DNA of 64,000 nt from Panagrolaimus kolymaensis (Eukaryota > Nematoda > Chromadorea > Rhabditida > Panagrolaimidae): contig JAJQJQ010000011.1 in assembly GCA_028622995.1 (NCBI GenBank), positions 1,364,001 through 1,428,000 of the forward strand. The letters are read 5' to 3'. The notes under the pieces were generated by a model. That model saw only the letters and a program-made list of their open reading frames with translations, was not told the origin of the DNA and ran no database searches. The position numbers and the translations under genes were made by a program. Position 1 is the first letter of the stretch. Each line of letters begins with the position of its first letter. This document shows positions 53,424 to 64,000 of the stretch, piece by piece.

Positions 53424-54474
53424 ATTAATTGTTTTAATTGAATTGAGACAATTATATCCAAATAATTTTTTATGATTTTTAATAATGTTTTCATTAGAAA
53501 ATATGCAAATTTTTAATAAAATATTCACAAATTTTACTTTTTTTATGAATATTAAGTTTCTTTATTATGAAATTAAAGCGAAATTATTTTTAACGATTTT
53601 CAATGAAATTTTTTTTAACTAAGCTTTTGGATCGTATATTTTTTTTTCTAAATTTAATTGGATTAGCATACAAAACTTTTAGGTATTCTAAACGCAAAAT
53701 TTAATTAAAAGTACGCTGACGTTTAGTTTATGAAAAGAATAAACATAGGGAACTTTTTTTATTATTTTCGGTGAGTTTAATCGAAAAGTAACTTGAATAT
53801 TTCCTTCTTATTAATTTTTATTGTTCGTTCGTTTTCGATTACTTTTGGTCGCAGTTCCAGGGCTACTAGGCTTCGCTATTTCCCATACATATTATTATTC
53901 TTTTTCTCTCTGTTTTTTTGTATCTTATCTTGAAATCTTTTATATTAAAATAGGAAATTCACCTAAAAAATTTGCATAAATTAGAATGAAACTATATTTT
54001 GTTTTCCAAGCGCGATGAAATGATTTGGGTAATTTTCATATACATAAAAAATCAGCAAAACATGGGTTTGCTTGCTGCGCAAATTAAGTGATTTAACTAT
54101 TGTAAGCTTGCTCGATGACTATAACCTTAACTTTTTGCGAATTTTTCACAAGCTGGTATAAATTTTTTTTTAATGGTTCAGTTCATTGTTTATTTTGATT
54201 CGTGCAAAAAAAAAGTTTTAAAGGCTTACACATGTTTCAATTTTTAGGATCTCATTATTGAAAATTAAGTGATTAAAATAGACACGAGTGATAAGATTGT
54301 TCGGGAAAAGTTTTAATTTTTATAAAAGTCAATACAATAACTTTTTGGAAAAGTAATTATTAAAACATAGGCATTAATACGAGTGGCAATTTTGTATTTT
54401 TCAATAAAACAAGTAAGATCGCCGACCGGAGGCAGCGGAGTTTCTAGTAATTATTGTTGCAGACGGCTCAAGAG

Positions 54475-55093
54475 ATTAGTGCACAAGATTACTATGTAAA
54501 AAAACAAAAGGCTGTTCAGGAAAAAACTTTTAGACGGCTAATGAGATTAAATTTTTTTTATTGATTTCAATAAATTATTTTATATGTTACACTGAAACAA
54601 ACAGCCGCAGCACCGTCTTCGATTTTTAACAGTAAAAAAATTTTTGGTCCGACAATTAGTTATATTTAAATTTTTTGCTTAAAATACCTTTTTTCAAACA
54701 TGCTTTGTTTCAGAAAACAATAGAAAATTGGAAAAAAAAACTAAAAATTTTATTTTGTAATTGACCTTATAATTATTATTTTTTTCAATTTACACCAAAA
54801 CATTTTTTACATCAAAAATCTTGCGAATATACGAGTTGCTTTTACATCTTATCTAATCAAGAATAAAACAAAATTTTTAATTTTTAACATTTTTAAAAAA
54901 ATTTTTCAATATTAAATAGTTGGTAAAGAAGTTGGGTAATAACAATCGAAGACGGTGCTGCGGCTGTTTGTTTCAGTGTAACATATAAAATAATTTATTG
55001 AAATCAATAAAAAAAATTTAATCTCATTAGCCGTCTAAAAGTTTTTTCCTGAACAGCCTTTTGTTTTTTTACATAGTAATCTTGTGCACTAAT
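54475..55093. mobile_element. Foldback element with 150-bp perfect inverted arms
   Basis: Left arm 54475-54624 and right arm 54944-55093 are exact reverse complements by direct reading, separated by 319 bp of A+T-rich sequence without an ORF. The arms end ATTAGTGCACAAG at the outer tips, and the inner tips carry GC-rich CAGCCGCAGCACCGTCTTCG. No clear target-site duplication. An 18-base motif from inside the arms (54532-54549) recurs with two differences just outside the left arm (54461-54478). It may be a non-autonomous DNA transposon or an inverted duplication. Confidence 0.85.
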
Positions 55094-56844
55094 TCTTAGA
55101 AGCTTTTATTACTTTTTTTATAAGCAACTGAAATAAACTCGCTGATTTGGTTAATTTTAAATATGAGGTCAAAGAAAGATTTTTTAAATGTTGACAAGAA
55201 AGTTGGATACACAAAATAATTATGAAATTTAAAAAAATCTGATAGATAATGTTAGCAAAATTTACACCAAAGAAATTTTTTAAATTTACAAAATATTTTT
55301 AGATCCTTAATAAATGTTTCATAATTAAAAATGCTCCAACACTGAAACTTATTAAAATTTATTTATTTTTAGAGACTTTCTTACAACTTTTTGACCTAAA
55401 CTATTGCGAGCAACAAAAAAAAACGGGAAACAAACATTTTTTTATTTTCTTTACTGACTACTTTTTCTTCTTCCTTTTATAAAAGCTCACAAAAGCAGGA
55501 ATATTTCTTTTTTCTTTATGCAAAAAAGAAGTTGATGCCCATGGAACATTTCTTTTCCATTGGCAGAGGTTCGCACTGTCTTCTAAGACATCGACGAGGC
55601 TGACTTAGCAAAAACAGAAGAAAGAAGGCTATGGGCATGGCAGCAGCAGTTTCACTTGACTTAACTCTGCTTTTTTTTTCAGCGGCGCCCGTTAGGTCCC
55701 ATTCTCTAACTGAAATTGTAAAGAGATTGAGGGATTCAATAACCTCTTTTTTTACGCCTTTGAAAAAATGACAAGCGGTCGAGATGCATGAAAAAAATAA
55801 AAGAAAAGAAAGAAGCACACGAGTAAGTAAAGGCGCAAAAAAAATTTCTATTGAAAGCCTGCAATAGTAGTAACCAAGAAACAAAGCATAAGCAGCCACC
55901 ATCATGTTGTCTTGTCTCATTGTGGAGACAACTAAAGCTGCTGTTTCCATTTCTGCATTCATTTTTTTTTCTTGCCAAAAGAAGGAAAAAAGGAAAAAAC
56001 TACAATTACTTTTTAAAAAAATTTAGATGACGTGAAACAAAAAACAAAACAAAAAAGAAACTCAATCTTTTTTATAGACTTTTTGGTTCAATATAATAGC
56101 AGACGTGTCTCTAAACCACTGTAAAAACATTGTTTTTTGTTGTTGTTATAAATTGCTCATATGAAAAGATATATAAATATTAAGAAAGAAATATGAATGT
56201 TACAAAAGCTGTTAGTTAATTCAAGAATAATTTTATGTCAGACGGTTAAGTATATTTTGTAATTCATTTAAATCCCTTTTAAAAAAGTTATAACAAATTT
56301 GATTACAAAATACTTTTTTCAAGTATTTTTTGCATAATAATTTTATTTTATGATGCAACGGTTGAAATATCATTTGATAGGCATGGTTAAATCCCATAAA
56401 CAAAATCGACCTTGCTTTGTACAATCACGAGCAACTTGTTAAATTTGCAACTAGCCACGAGCTAAAACAGCGAGGTCATAAGCATGATAAAAAGCTAATT
56501 TGTTTGTTTCACAAACGTTACAGAAACCGCATCTATGATAACAATCATAATGTGATGCAAAGGCGACATTTGCAATAACTAATATTAATAATGCGTAATT
56601 TATTTTACAGTAAGTTTAATATATATTTTTTTGTTGATGTTAAACATCTGGCAAATTGCGTAAATCACAATTTTTAAACAGGTGCATTTTAAATCTTCAA
56701 ATAAATAAATATCCATTTAAAAAAGGCAGGCGACTGTTATTGAAAAACATAATTTATTACTTGTAACTTTAAACTTTCATCACATTTGGTTTTTATTTAA
56801 TATAAGCATTTTTTTTTCTTGGTTAATTAAATTTAAAAAGAAGA
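55094..56844. other. Intergenic, no firm gene
   Basis: A+T-rich, with a less A+T-rich stretch at 55480-55980 carrying a 148-codon open frame on the minus strand that matches no family known to me. The stretch before 56845 is the presumed promoter of the chemoreceptor gene. Confidence 0.45.
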
Positions 56845-57891
56845 ATGCCATCTTTATTTGCTAAACATTTCACTCACGATGAAAGTATTTTCATTGCAAT
56901 TTATCAATATTTTTTATATTTAAATTGCTTATTAATAAGTATTTTGTTCCCATTTGTAATATATTTTTTCTTTATGGCTAAAATAAAATTAAATTATACA
57001 TATAAATATATGCTTTTTGTTTGTGGAACCACAACTTTCACCAACTCGATATTGTACTGTTTTTGGGCGCCCATTTTAACACCGATATATTTTGGCGGAC
57101 TTATTACTGGTTCGTTACAAAGTTTGGGTCCAACAGTTAATTTAATCATATTTCAAATGTCGCTGGTTATTTTAACAAATTCCCAACTTTGCACAATTTC
57201 ATTGGTGATATTTCAATTTGCTCAACTTAAACCTGATTCATGGTTGAGCATTTTTGGACGAACACCAAAACATCTTGCAATTTGGCATATCTCATATTTG
57301 ATATTCTTAATCTTAATTTCTGCTATCATTGTTCCATTTTCTGTTAACGATCCTGAAGTATTTATTATTTACACAAAAAATCATCCAATGGCTGCAAGAT
57401 TACTCGATTATGATTCCACTATTTTGATTACATTTCTTGCGGCTCTCAACCCTCCTTCATATGCTTTAGCAATCCTTGAAGTAGGCTCATCCGTTTTTCT
57501 CTTCTGCTTCGGACTTTTTTACACCATTCTTTTATTCCAAATTCTTATTTCATCTCGAAATCTTGTCAGCATTCAAGTATATCGAGGAGAAATTATGATG
57601 TTTCGAGCTTTTCTTTTTAAAAGTTTTATGATGCTCGTTTTTTACGTTATTCCATTAATTGGCTACACCATATTTTTGTGGCTTCAATGTGAATCGCTGA
57701 TTGGTGGAATGGTATTTAATATTATTATGGTTTCACATGGATGGTTATCGTATCTTGGAACCATGTTAGTTATAGGCCCATATCGAAGAATATCAAAAAG
57801 GATTACACTTAGAGTGTTGGATATAATTTTTAATCGAACACCTGTTGGACCAGTTTTCACTCGAGCAGTATCAACCATGCAGACTTTTTAA
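56845..57891 (+). CDS. Intronless nematode chemoreceptor (Srh/Sri/Str type)
   Basis: A single uninterrupted frame of 348 residues with seven hydrophobic segments. The layout is that of the str/srh/sri chemoreceptor superfamily: a short N-terminus, NYTYKYMLFVCGTTTFTNS in the TM2 region, and EIMMFRAFLFKSFMMLVFYVIP before TM6. The family-typical end is HGWLSYLGTMLVIGPYRRISKRI, with the PYR motif after TM7. Such receptors act in ciliated sensory neurons. Assignment to one family within the superfamily is uncertain. It is remarkable as the only long single-exon gene in a window where most genes carry an intron every few hundred bases. Confidence 0.85.
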   Translation: MPSLFAKHFTHDESIFIAIYQYFLYLNCLLISILFPFVIYFFFMAKIKLNYTYKYMLFVCGTTTFTNSILYCFWAPILTPIYFGGLITGSLQSLGPTVNLIIFQMSLVILTNSQLCTISLVIFQFAQLKPDSWLSIFGRTPKHLAIWHISYLIFLILISAIIVPFSVNDPEVFIIYTKNHPMAARLLDYDSTILITFLAALNPPSYALAILEVGSSVFLFCFGLFYTILLFQILISSRNLVSIQVYRGEIMMFRAFLFKSFMMLVFYVIPLIGYTIFLWLQCESLIGGMVFNIIMVSHGWLSYLGTMLVIGPYRRISKRITLRVLDIIFNRTPVGPVFTRAVSTMQTF

Positions 57892-58723
57892 AAAAGCTAT
57901 AAACTTTATTATCTTGTCACAAGGCATAAATAAGCCCTTTAAATTTTTTTTGTTAAGCTAAAGATAAAGACTAAATTTCCATTTATTGCATGGACAACGT
58001 AAAAAACTCAATTATCAAAAGGCAACTAACACAAAATGAAAAACATGGTATAAAAAAAATTCGTTGAATAACAAATCCTACATTCAATAATTTGCAAGCT
58101 TATTTGAGTCATTTTTAAACTCCTTCTTTCTTCATGGTTTAATTAAAAAATTAATCAATGATGCATGCAAGAAAATGGACTAAACTTTTATTTAAGGAAA
58201 GCATACTTCACACGGTTTTTTTTAAAATCAAAAACTCTTTATAGCAATGAATAGAGTTACGACAAAACCTCTTCTGTTATTATTTGTTTATAAATAAAAA
58301 TTACACGTGGTTAACAAAGTTATAAAAAAATAATTTTAGTAACGAATTTACAAAGTTGATACTTTTCTCTTATTATAAGTTTTGTGTCCGAAGGTTATAA
58401 CAAGCAATTGTTTGTTTGTTGCTTTTATAAATTTTTGAATAAAATAATTCTGCCTTTATTTGTGGAAGGATTTTATTTAATTTAAATTAATTAACTCAAC
58501 AGCTATAAAGTAAAAAATAATTTTGTACTAATCATACTCGATCAAACGTGAAAAAACACCATAAAATGTTGACATTTTTATAACAACACTTTTCCATTCA
58601 TTTTTTACAATTCTCATGTATTTTAAATTTTAGATTTGTTTTAATTTTTTACTTTAGTTTTCTTTAATTTGCTTTAAGGCTTTAAGAAACGGTGAATTAT
58701 TTTTCTTTAAAATAATTTTTTAA
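57892..58723. other. Intergenic, no gene seen
   Basis: 832 bp of A+T-rich spacer between two plus-strand receptor genes; nothing recognised. Confidence 0.5.
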
Positions 58724-60435
58724 ATGGATGCTGCAACGCTTATTTATATTGTTAATTTGATTATATCTCTTTCAACAACGGTAACATTTGTTTTTGTTTT
58801 AAAGTGGCATCGAACTGGATTGCATATTCTACCAAAAGGTTTAAGGTTTGTTTTTGCATTTAATTATGTTCATAAATAAGTAGATTTGAAGCAAAAGATT
58901 GCAAAATTTTTTTTCTGAGCAATGCTGCCTACAGTAACATTTTCAATTATTGATTATAACTTGAGGTATTTATTATTTAAAAAAAGCAAAAAAATAAACA
59001 ACAAAATTCAATTTCTTATAATAATCACATATTTTTAAGCAAATATATTTTTAAAAAGTTATTAAATTTAGCTTTATTAGTCTTTTTTCAAAGAAAAGAA
59101 TAAAAGTGCCAAAGTTTGTTGCAATAAACAAAGTTTATTGGGATCAAAAAGTGTTTGCCTTACCATAGTAATTTTCTAAAACAAGGATTTAATGGATTAA
59201 AATCATTGCCAAGTTTATAATGTTATAAAACTTATGTTTCAACTTTTTCAAAATTAAAAAACCTACAATAAACACTAGAAGCAATGATCAGAGAATTACA
59301 TTTATTAAAACTTACTGTATTGCTTTCAATTAATAAACCATAAAAAATTTGCACTTAAAGTAATTAGTTCGTAGTTGTAAAAGTTTCAAGTTTTTTTTTG
59401 CAAAAAAAGCTAAATTTCCCATTAACACAAATTTAATTTTTTTTGTAGGTTGTATTTAAGATTTTGTTGTTTTCCATTTGCAGCAGTAATAAATGTTGGA
59501 TCAATTTATTGTTGCGTTTATTATTTAATTTTCCACACCGAATCACATTTTTCTTTTGAAAAATTAAAATTTATTGTTGCGTTTGCTTCACAACAAGTTC
59601 GTAATTCATTTTTTACAATTGGTGTTGAAAGAATTATCGCTACAGTATATTTTCAAACTTATAATTCTTCGTCAAAATTATCACTGTTTTATAGTTTGAC
59701 ATTGTATTCTTATGCTTCGTCAACTTTATATTTAATTTATCTTGTGTTATGTGAGTCACATAATTTTTGTGGATATTTTTATAAGATAAATTTTTAGCAT
59801 TCTCAATTCCAAATTGGATTTTTCTTTATTTTCCATCTCACCTTTTTGTATTTGGTTTTCATTTAATTTCATTAGTTATGTGTTCGGTATTGCATATGAC
59901 GAATAAGAAAATGTATAAATTATCTGCTTATCAAATACCACTAGAGCAAAGGCATCAAGTGAGTAAATTTCCAACTAATTTGGCTATCTCATGACTAAAA
60001 AATGTTATTTTCGTTGCACCTTTATACCTATTACCTTTGGTTCAAAAAGACTTTTTTTTAGATTTTTGAAAACATCAAAGTACTTAGTTTTATTTTTGTT
60101 CCCACTCTCATATTCACAACCATTGCTCCAATTGGATCAGCATTAACAATTTTGTTAACAATTTTTTATAATTATGTAGCGCCATTTGGTTTATTTCATC
60201 TTGTAAGTTCATCAGCAATAAAGTTTTATTTAATAGGACGAGAACTTTTTAGGCTTATAATTTATCATTTTTAATTATTTTAATCTGGTGTTTAATTTCA
60301 AACAGACCTAATGAGGATGCTAATCAAAGCCAAATACATACCGCTACAACTGTAATAAACCCATTTGGGAAAAGTCTTCCAGCTAATGTTACATCAGATT
60401 CATATTTTAAAACTTTAAAACAAGAATGGGCTTAA
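58724..60435 (+). CDS. Nematode chemoreceptor (Sra/Sre/Srab-like 7TM)
   Basis: Exons 58724-58845, 59449-59750, 59798-59958, 60062-60202, 60253-60435; 302 residues. TM1 lies in exon 1 (YIVNLIISLSTTVTFVFVL). Exon 2 carries two further hydrophobic segments and the diagnostic QQVRNSFFTIGVERIIATVYF, whose ERxxAT after TM3 is typical of sra/sre-type receptors. Later exons hold TM5-TM7. The C-tail is short. Intron 1 is 603 bp, far longer than the others, and no additional exon was recognised in it. Family assignment within the Sra superfamily is tentative. It converges on the GPCR at 60663. Confidence 0.75.
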
Positions 60436-60662
60436 AATAAAAATAAAGTAATTTTGTTTGCATAAAAAGTAATCAAGATTTTAACTATCAAAAGACTGTT
60501 GTTTAATAAATACTTAGCACGTTGTTTTAAATGTAACGGTCTAATTTATATGGGAGCTTTTTCTTTTTTTAATTATAATTACTTAAACTCATTGTGATAA
60601 ATTTCTTGTTTATAAAAAAGAGAGATATGTTTTATTGTATATATATTTTTAAAGATCAATCA

Positions 60663-62725
60663 TTATTCATCATAAGGTACACTTTCATCATCAATAGCAG
60701 CAAGAGGATTTTCAATTATTATTGAATTATTTATTGAATGATAAGTATTTCCATTGCTTTTGTATGATGATTCTTTAAATAGAAGCTCATTTACATGATT
60801 ATTGGTTGCAGATGCACTTGAAATCCTTGGTGAAACTATAGCAATTGCAAGTCGATCAAATTCAGTTCCTAGTTGAGAGCGTTGTCTAAAAATTAGTTTT
60901 ACCGTAAACCGCGAACTCCTATAAATAAATTTGAAAGACATACATAGAAATTGCAACTTTATCCACTTGGGGTTTATACTCGTTTTGTGGGTCATTAAGT
61001 GGTGGACGAAGGCATGAAATAGCACAAAGAGACTCATAAAATGCATTACGAATTTCTTGATTGCATAATAAATAAATGAATAATCGAATTGCGCAGGTGA
61101 AAACATATAGGACGCTTATGACATCAGTCAAAACTTCATAAATCTTTAAAAACATAAAAATAAATTAAAACTTTTCTACTTTTTAAAAGGACAAATGTAC
61201 CTCAAAAGCTACTTCAGTTTGAGTGCTTTTAAAATCGATATATTCCCAAGACGTAATGAGGACGTTTAAAAAATTTGCAATCAAATATGAAAATACAATC
61301 AACACTAGAAGGCGGGTGGCTGAACGAATTTTGAGCTGAAATCAAGAAAAAAAGTTTATGAAGGCACTAAAAAAATCGAGAACCTAAGCAATAACGATAC
61401 TTTGGTTTATTGTTAATTATTTTCGTTTTCACGAGAGATATAATCTCTTTTTACATAAATAGCATAAAATGTTTAATTCAATAAAGTTTATGTTTACCTT
61501 ATGTTCAGATGACCCAAATCTAAACATTGCAGCTGATCGATGCTGTTTCCTTAAAGTATTTACAATACATATATTTAAATATGCTAATAAAAAGAATGGA
61601 ATAAAAACAGTGAAAATATTTCTTAAATAAAATCGAAATATTGTTCCATACGCGTAATCATCAACTAATTTAGTTAAAACTGGTTCAAATTCAGTTAAAC
61701 CAGTGCAATTTCCATTTTGTGCAAAAGTATATTCAAAAATTTCAGTTCCTCGAAGAATTAACGCGATTCCCATCATTCCTATTGCCAAACATCCACGATT
61801 TTGTCTCCAACAATTTAAATATGTCGATTTTACTGTAATTAAATATCTTTCAATTGTTCCAAGTACAATCATTAAACATGAAAATGTCATGGAAACATGG
61901 CATAAACTTAATAATGGAAATATATAATGCCAATATAATCGTGTTAACCATAAAATCTAAAACGAAGGATTTTAATCATTTATTTATTTATTTAGTGTTT
62001 TCAAACTAATTTTTATGACCTGTAGTTGATGTTTCTCAAACCTCTTTCTCATTCTCATAAAAAAGTCACATTCAAATGAATGTGAAGAATAAAATTGCTA
62101 ATATCCTTCGCTTTGGAAACATTTATTTAATCTCATTAATAATTTAAAGAAACTTTAGAGACATTAAATGCTAATGGGTTTTTTTCGTGCTTTAAAAATT
62201 TATACACGTAGAACAAAGATCTTTTAACTACAATCAATATTTTCCTTTTCTTTCGCTTTTAAAAATTGTGTGAAATATTTTTTTTAAGACGGAATAAATT
62301 TTTTTAAATATAAACTTAAGTTGAAAACAGAAAAGTGTAAAAAACCAACAACAAAAAAATTATTGGGAGATACACACACAACTGGGCGTAAAACTACTAA
62401 CCTGCAATCTATTTTTAATAACATCCATTGCAATTACAGGCGCATAACAAAGGGATAAAAAAGTATCAGAAGCTGCGAGTAAACCCAAAAAATAAAAGTG
62501 TGAATATTTTTTTCGAAGTAAAACAACGGCAATTAAAAAATTGCAAATGAATGAAACGATGGATAAAAGGGTTCCAGCTACAGCAATAAAATACCATCGA
62601 TGATCGGGACTATATACAACTTCGCAAGAAAAATACTCATCGTCAATTATTTCAAATTCTGAAGATAATTCCGACATTGATGGAAGTGATGGGGTTGAAG
62701 AAATTAACAAAGTATCAGCATGCAT
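60663..62725 (-). CDS. Class A neuropeptide-type GPCR
   Basis: Five minus-strand exons: 62725-62402, 61956-61498, 61335-61201, 61143-60944, 60885-60663; 446 residues. An acidic, Ser-rich extracellular N-terminus is followed by TM1 (WYFIAVAGTLLSIVSFICNFLIAVVLL), TM2 with LGLLAASDTFLSL, and TM3 ending GTIERYLITV (ERY in place of DRY). TM5 is RNIFTVFIPFFLLAYLNICIVNTLRK and TM6 is RSATRLLVLIVFSYLIANFL. TM7 is followed by IYLLCNQEIRNAFYESLC and a Ser/Asn-rich tail. The pattern fits FMRFamide-receptor-like (FRPR) nematode GPCRs; ligand unknown. It is a different paralogue from the receptor at 28065. The ATG at 62725 was chosen as the first ATG of the open frame. Confidence 0.85.
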
Positions 62726-64000
62726 TTTTATTTTCTCGCCTTTTTTGACTCCTTTTTTACATAAACACACTTTCTTTTGTGTTTGTGTGAGTAGTCTAAA
62801 AAAAATTATTGTTTAAAAAAATGTGATTGTTGTTGTTTCGATGAAAAATAAAGTGTTAACTACGCGAAGTGAAAAAAAAGTGGCATATGGAACCCATATG
62901 AAAATAATGTGAAACAATTAAAAAATAAATAAATTGCAGAAGTTTTTTAGCTTTAAAGAAAAAAAGTTTATTAAAGGCGTTCTCGAAGTAAAAAATAAAA
63001 CTTTAAAAAGTTTTTTAATTCTAAATTTACCATTTTTTAATTGAGATTTGAAAAAAAACCGAAAAAAACACCAAAATTTCCCGAGGTAAGAAACAAAGTA
63101 ATAAAATCCACTTTCACATTGAGTCTTTTTTTTTACCGCTGGTAACCTTGCAAAAAGGTAAAAAGTAATTCAATGGCAAATTTTCTCATAGAACTTTATA
63201 GGTCTTATGACCCATTTTTTACACGAAATACAATCACATCAAAAAACTAATAATGTTAAAAATTGCAAGAAAAAACTTTGTCTTTAAAAAAGTGCTAAAC
63301 TGCCGCAGCCGAATGACGCTGGAATTTTTGTTTAAAGGAAAATAAAATATCCACGTCAATGAATTTTAAAAAAGGCTTGAAAGAATCTATGTATGTCTAA
63401 GGTAAATAAATATGCATTTATCAAAGCAAAAAAAAAACAGAGGTTATTTTTCGAACAAACAAGAATATATTTGAAACTAATTATTTTTGGCATTCCTTTC
63501 GGTTCCATTAAAAAAACAAATAACACCAAAATCTTTATTTTCGAATAAGAAAAATTAACAAAAGAAAAGAGTGAGCCAGTCATTATGCGAGGAATAGCTC
63601 CCATAACATATTGGAGAAACCAGTGAAGAAGAAGCCATCGAAATAAGGGAGAGTCAAATTTTGATTCAAACCGACAAACGCAGTAACATTTATATTATGT
63701 TTTAAAGTTTTCTTGTTTTTTTTTTGTCAGTAAAATTTAAAATATTATAAAGAAAATTTGTTATTTAAAACTTTAGATTTTACAGGATAAAAAACAGAAG
63801 AAAGTTCTTGAAATTAGTTAACTCCTCTACCTTTAATAACTCCTGGGAATAAATATATTTTTTAACACCCTCTCATAAAAAAAATTAAAGGTTGTCCGAC
63901 CAAAAGTTTGTTGGTGAAATTTTGCTTAAGGGAATCCCAATTAAAGCTCATATTTTCATATAAAATATCGAAGCTTTTTTAAAATAATTTTTTTGATGAT
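62726..64000. other. Right-edge intergenic region, no gene seen
   Basis: Presumed promoter of the minus-strand GPCR followed by A+T-rich sequence to the window end. Short open frames (for example near 63356-63604 on the minus strand) have no family resemblance. Any gene starting beyond the edge would be cut off. Confidence 0.45.

Noticed and set aside
55516..55962. 148-codon minus-strand frame with hydrophobic stretches in a less A+T-rich patch.
   Set aside because: No domain, no splice or start context, overlapping an equally open neighbouring frame; treated as non-coding until transcript evidence appears.

Overview
This is nuclear DNA from a nematode. Genes are split by many very short introns (mostly 45-60 bp, GT...TTTTAG or TTTTCAG). 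The DNA is strongly A+T rich. Several genes have a splice acceptor a few bases upstream of the start codon, as expected for spliced-leader trans-splicing. Gene content agrees: an MSP-domain sperm protein, two nematode-type chemoreceptors, FMRFamide-receptor-like GPCRs and nematode-style serine proteases. The species cannot be named from the sequence; a chromadorean, possibly clade IV, is a guess. The exon joins given here were worked out by hand from splice signals and reading-frame phase, and almost all close in frame.

Layout. 1-240: truncated copy of a GPCR gene found again at 28.7 kb. 0.5-17.1 kb: dense housekeeping and chromatin block with Notchless/NLE1, an ACF1/BAZ1-like remodeller subunit, deoxyhypusine synthase (-), ASH2 (-), an orphan Gln-rich protein, and ATAD2/LEX-1. 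17.5-24.1 kb: SMC1 cohesin subunit converging on a Tudor-domain gene (-) that carries a MITE-like foldback in an intron. 25.3-29.7 kb: orphan secreted protein, orphan membrane protein, neuropeptide GPCR (-). 29.7-34.4 kb: gene desert. 34.4-41.7 kb: truncated SLC7-type transporter directly upstream of two tandem carbonyl-reductase-like SDRs, then two tandem secreted trypsin-fold proteases. 41.9-51.5 kb: degenerate adenylate kinase (-), GCK-III kinase (-) with an MSP-domain gene nested in an intron, an orphan basic protein, and Rab3 (-). 51.5-56.8 kb: repeat-rich desert with a GC-rich hairpin, a tRNA-like element and a 150-bp perfect inverted repeat. 56.8-62.7 kb: an intronless chemoreceptor, a multi-exon chemoreceptor and a neuropeptide GPCR (-). 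62.7-64 kb: no gene seen.

Functional themes. The left part is basal nuclear machinery: ribosome assembly, eIF5A hypusination, H3K4 methylation, chromatin remodelling, cohesion. The right part is environmental and lineage-specific: receptors, secreted proteases, detoxifying SDRs, sperm protein. No operon can be proven. ATAD2-SMC1 (356 bp apart, same strand) and transporter-SDR (23 bp apart) are the candidates. No CRISPR, rRNA or intact tRNA gene was seen.
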